NCBI GenBank assembly: GCA_964524145.1
Contig: CAZGCA010000017.1
Coordinates: 9,906-73,905 of the forward strand
Direction of reading: 5' to 3'
DNA length: 64,000 bases
Origin: CAZGCA01 sp964524145
GTDB taxonomy: Bacteria; Hydrogenedentota; CAZGCA01
The notes beneath the pieces are model-generated. The model saw only the letters and a list, made by a program, of their open reading frames with translations, was not told the origin of the DNA and searched no databases. The position numbers and the translations under genes are program-made. How positions within the stretch are numbered: position 1 is the first letter of the stretch; every line of letters starts with the position of its first letter. This document shows positions 62,144 to 64,000 of the stretch, piece by piece.

Positions 62144-64000
62144 TTAAAGCGTCTTTCCTGCGCCCTCTCCGTACTTGACCTGAAACGAATCCTTGTCGAG
62201 GTCGATCTCGACCTGTGTGCCGTCGGCGAACGTCGATCGCTGCTTGCGGTACGAGCTGTCGAGAAACTCGTGGTCCGTCATCTCGAGCAGGCCGGCCCGC
62301 CCGTGCAGATCGCAAACCTGGCGCACGCGGTCCATCTCGTCCTGTCCCGGGTCGATTCCGATGTACGGGATGCCGGCGTTCAGGAGTGCGTGCAGCATAC
62401 CCAGGTCGGTCTCATGTATGCCCCATGCACCTTTCCCCATCGACCACGGCAGGATCAGCGCGTCGTGGTAGACAAGCGAGAAGAGCGGGACGGGGATGCC
62501 CATCGCGGGACCTTTGCCGGGATTCGGGTCGAGCGCGTACGGGCCGTGGTGGACGAGGTCGATATGCGGTACCGCCCAGTCGGTAGGTTCCTCTGAACTG
62601 ACGATGCCGCCGCGGGAGCGGACGTAATCGAAACACTCGCCCCGGTACCGAAGACAGTCGCGCCGCGTCATAGGGTGTTCAGGGTTGTAGCACTCGTCCG
62701 GTACGACAACGGCGAAGACGTCCAGGTACGCTCCCTTCAGCTTGACCCCGTGATCGAAAATGGCGTCATGGTTGCGTTTGACGTAACCCGGTGCCAGTGT
62801 GGCGCAGAGTATTGACTGCTTGCCGCCGAGCCACGTCGAACCGTACGGCCGTTTGCCGTTCTTGCCGATCAATGTGTGCCGCTCGTCGTAGGAGGCGGCA
62901 TCAAGGTAGTAGTCGCGGTACTGGTCGTGTATAACAAACGTGTACCCGAGCTGTTCGCACACCTCCGAGAACATTTTCATACCGTCCCATCCGCCGGCTT
63001 CCGGGCACGGAGGGATGATGTCAGGGTGCAGGTTGTCGTATCCGCGCAACCCCCAGCCGTCAAGATGGACGTAGGCCCGCTGCACGCCTTTCTCGTGCAG
63101 CGCTTTCAGGTCTGCCGCACGCTGCTCGAACGTTCTCAACCGATGGTTCTTCTCCGGATCGTCCTTGTCGTAGTAACTCGAATCGGGCTCCGTGTGGTAG
63201 AGAATCGATGTGTGCACCACGGGCGAACCAATGACGTTCTTGAGGATCGGTGTCCGTGCGATCTTCTCGTTCAACGATACGAAGCGACCCGTCTCGATAG
63301 CATATCGGCGGTACCGTTTGGCCAGGGTGACGTGGTTGCAGTCGTCGAAGAAGATGTAGCGCAACGTGCGGGCGTACGAAAGGCTCCCGAGCGAGTGAGC
63401 CCACATCGGCGAGATCTCTGTCGGACCTCCTTCACGATGGGTGAAGTTGATCCCGCCGTCCCACGGGGTCTCGATGATGGCCATCAATCCCGCCTTGCCT
63501 TTGAGCTGGCCCCACCACGGCATGTAGAGTCCTCTGCCCCAACTGAGCTGTTCGTACAATCTCACTCTCCGCGGCCAGTCGCGCGGGAGCAACATCCCCT
63601 GCATGAACGGTACGACCGTGAAGTCCGCATCGCCCGGCTCGATCCCTTTCGGCCAGTTGCACCGGTCTATCTTCGAAGTCTTTTCGGACGGCACGATCGT
63701 GAAGACCAGTTCGTCCTCTGCAACGTCAACGGAGACCAGGAGCGCCAGCGATAAATCGAACCGTTTCCCCTTTGCAGCGAACCCGTCGAGCGATACCTTG
63801 ACGCCACGGCTGAACCCGGTCTCGTACGCTTCGACCTCGATCGTCTCCGCGTCCAGGAACGACACTCGCGTACGCTTGCCGTCTGCTGTTATGACGAGAT
63901 CGTCTTTCCCCGCAGGTCTCATACGCCAGGTTGTGCCCGCGCAGTCGACAGTGACCTGCAGTGTGGCTTCATCAAGCGTGAACTGTGATTCCGTCCCCTC
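62144..64000 (-). CDS. DUF5696-like (GH101-related) glycosidase, N-terminus outside the window
   Basis: 618 codons up to the window edge, still open there. The ATG at 63922 is internal because the upstream codons continue a beta-rich frame (FTLDEATLQVTVDCAGTTWR M). The N-terminal part is beta-sandwich, then a TIM barrel: WGRGLYMPWWGQLKGKAGLM, RAYVHLDGWGLRGYDNLHPD, KLKGAYLDVFAVVVPDECYN, SRGGIVSSEEPTDWAVPHID, and a C-terminal beta tail. The layout matches DUF5696 proteins, relatives of the GH101 clan. Likely a secreted glycan hydrolase; a signal peptide cannot be judged. Nothing is recognised between it and the ECF module (61913-62143). Confidence 0.75.
   Translation of the reverse strand, partial: EGTESQFTLDEATLQVTVDCAGTTWRMRPAGKDDLVITADGKRTRVSFLDAETIEVEAYETGFSRGVKVSLDGFAAKGKRFDLSLALLVSVDVAEDELVFTIVPSEKTSKIDRCNWPKGIEPGDADFTVVPFMQGMLLPRDWPRRVRLYEQLSWGRGLYMPWWGQLKGKAGLMAIIETPWDGGINFTHREGGPTEISPMWAHSLGSLSYARTLRYIFFDDCNHVTLAKRYRRYAIETGRFVSLNEKIARTPILKNVIGSPVVHTSILYHTEPDSSYYDKDDPEKNHRLRTFEQRAADLKALHEKGVQRAYVHLDGWGLRGYDNLHPDIIPPCPEAGGWDGMKMFSEVCEQLGYTFVIHDQYRDYYLDAASYDERHTLIGKNGKRPYGSTWLGGKQSILCATLAPGYVKRNHDAIFDHGVKLKGAYLDVFAVVVPDECYNPEHPMTRRDCLRYRGECFDYVRSRGGIVSSEEPTDWAVPHIDLVHHGPYALDPNPGKGPAMGIPVPLFSLVYHDALILPWSMGKGAWGIHETDLGMLHALLNAGIPYIGIDPGQDEMDRVRQVCDLHGRAGLLEMTDHEFLDSSYRKQRSTFADGTQVEIDLDKDSFQVKYGEGAGKTL

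Noticed and set aside
1..64000. Prophage, integrative element or transposase genes
   Set aside because: No integrase, transposase, phage structural or conjugation gene was recognised; only small palindromic repeats are present.

Overview
This is bacterial chromosomal DNA (roughly 55-60% GC by eye) holding about 46 protein-coding loci and no tRNA, rRNA, CRISPR array or transposase that I could recognise. The gene content is typical of polysaccharide-degrading members of the PVC/Planctomycetota-Hydrogenedentota-like bacteria. It includes Tat-exported sulfatases, many Tat-exported or lipidated Gfo/Idh/MocA oxidoreductases, a DUF1080 (3-keto-disaccharide hydrolase) protein, HEAT-repeat proteins, a pseudopilin-like protein and ECF sigma modules. 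The phylum is inferred from gene content, not from a marker gene.

Layout. (1) 77-13190 is a sulfated, rhamnose-containing glycan region: sulfatase, GH106, an unrecognised secreted 684-aa protein on the minus strand, GH78, a TauE/SafE exporter placed 11 bp after GH78, and a second sulfatase with a clear sigma70-type promoter. A MutY-like glycosylase overlaps the second sulfatase. (2) 14103-27000 mixes an SGNH hydrolase, an acyltransferase, a pseudopilin-like protein, a redoxin, a Gfo/Idh enzyme and a 2H phosphoesterase. A minus-strand run of secreted hydrolases follows (type B carboxylesterase, PA/M28-like peptidase, GxGYxYP protein, Tat-exported phosphodiesterase). (3) 27694-34163 has a Gfo/Idh gene fused at its stop codon to the debris of a TIM-barrel isomerase. 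After it comes an ECF sigma factor, a membrane protein, and two lipoproteins with duplicated leaders. (4) 34317-38157 is a promoter-led GH2-GH30 pair. (5) 38333-47980 has a MenA-like prenyltransferase, three Gfo/Idh enzymes, a large HEAT protein, an amidohydrolase-like protein and a DUF6807 protein. (6) 48021-52799 is a compact cassette with its own promoter: TIM-barrel isomerase/epimerase, Gfo/Idh oxidoreductase, MFS transporter and double-DUF1080 protein. It looks like a complete 3-keto-glycoside pathway. (7) 54099-57806 is a decayed type I restriction/defence locus, described below. (8) 58052-64000 has a Gfo/Idh gene with a near-consensus promoter, a second ECF sigma module on the minus strand, and the 3' part of a DUF5696-like glycosidase that runs off the window.

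The most unusual stretch is 54.1-57.8 kb (minus strand). An internal hsdM scrap is joined out of frame to the last ~30 codons of hsdS. Next come an AlbA_2 (Schlafen-type) gene with a one-base frameshift, an unrecognised gene with a possible PD-(D/E)XK motif, an intact RhuM-Fic protein and the first ~45 codons of an hsdR-like gene. That stub runs into a chimera of a paralogue of the unrecognised gene plus another hsdS tail. Beyond this lie ~43-bp tandem repeats and a four-helix-bundle gene broken by a small deletion. Several ATGA overlaps survive, so the old operon order can still be read.

A second lead is the domain shared by the membrane protein co-transcribed with the ECF sigma factor (29967-30665) and the downstream 850-aa HEAT lipoprotein (31611-34163). 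The two lipoprotein genes also carry 55-bp leaders identical at 52 positions.
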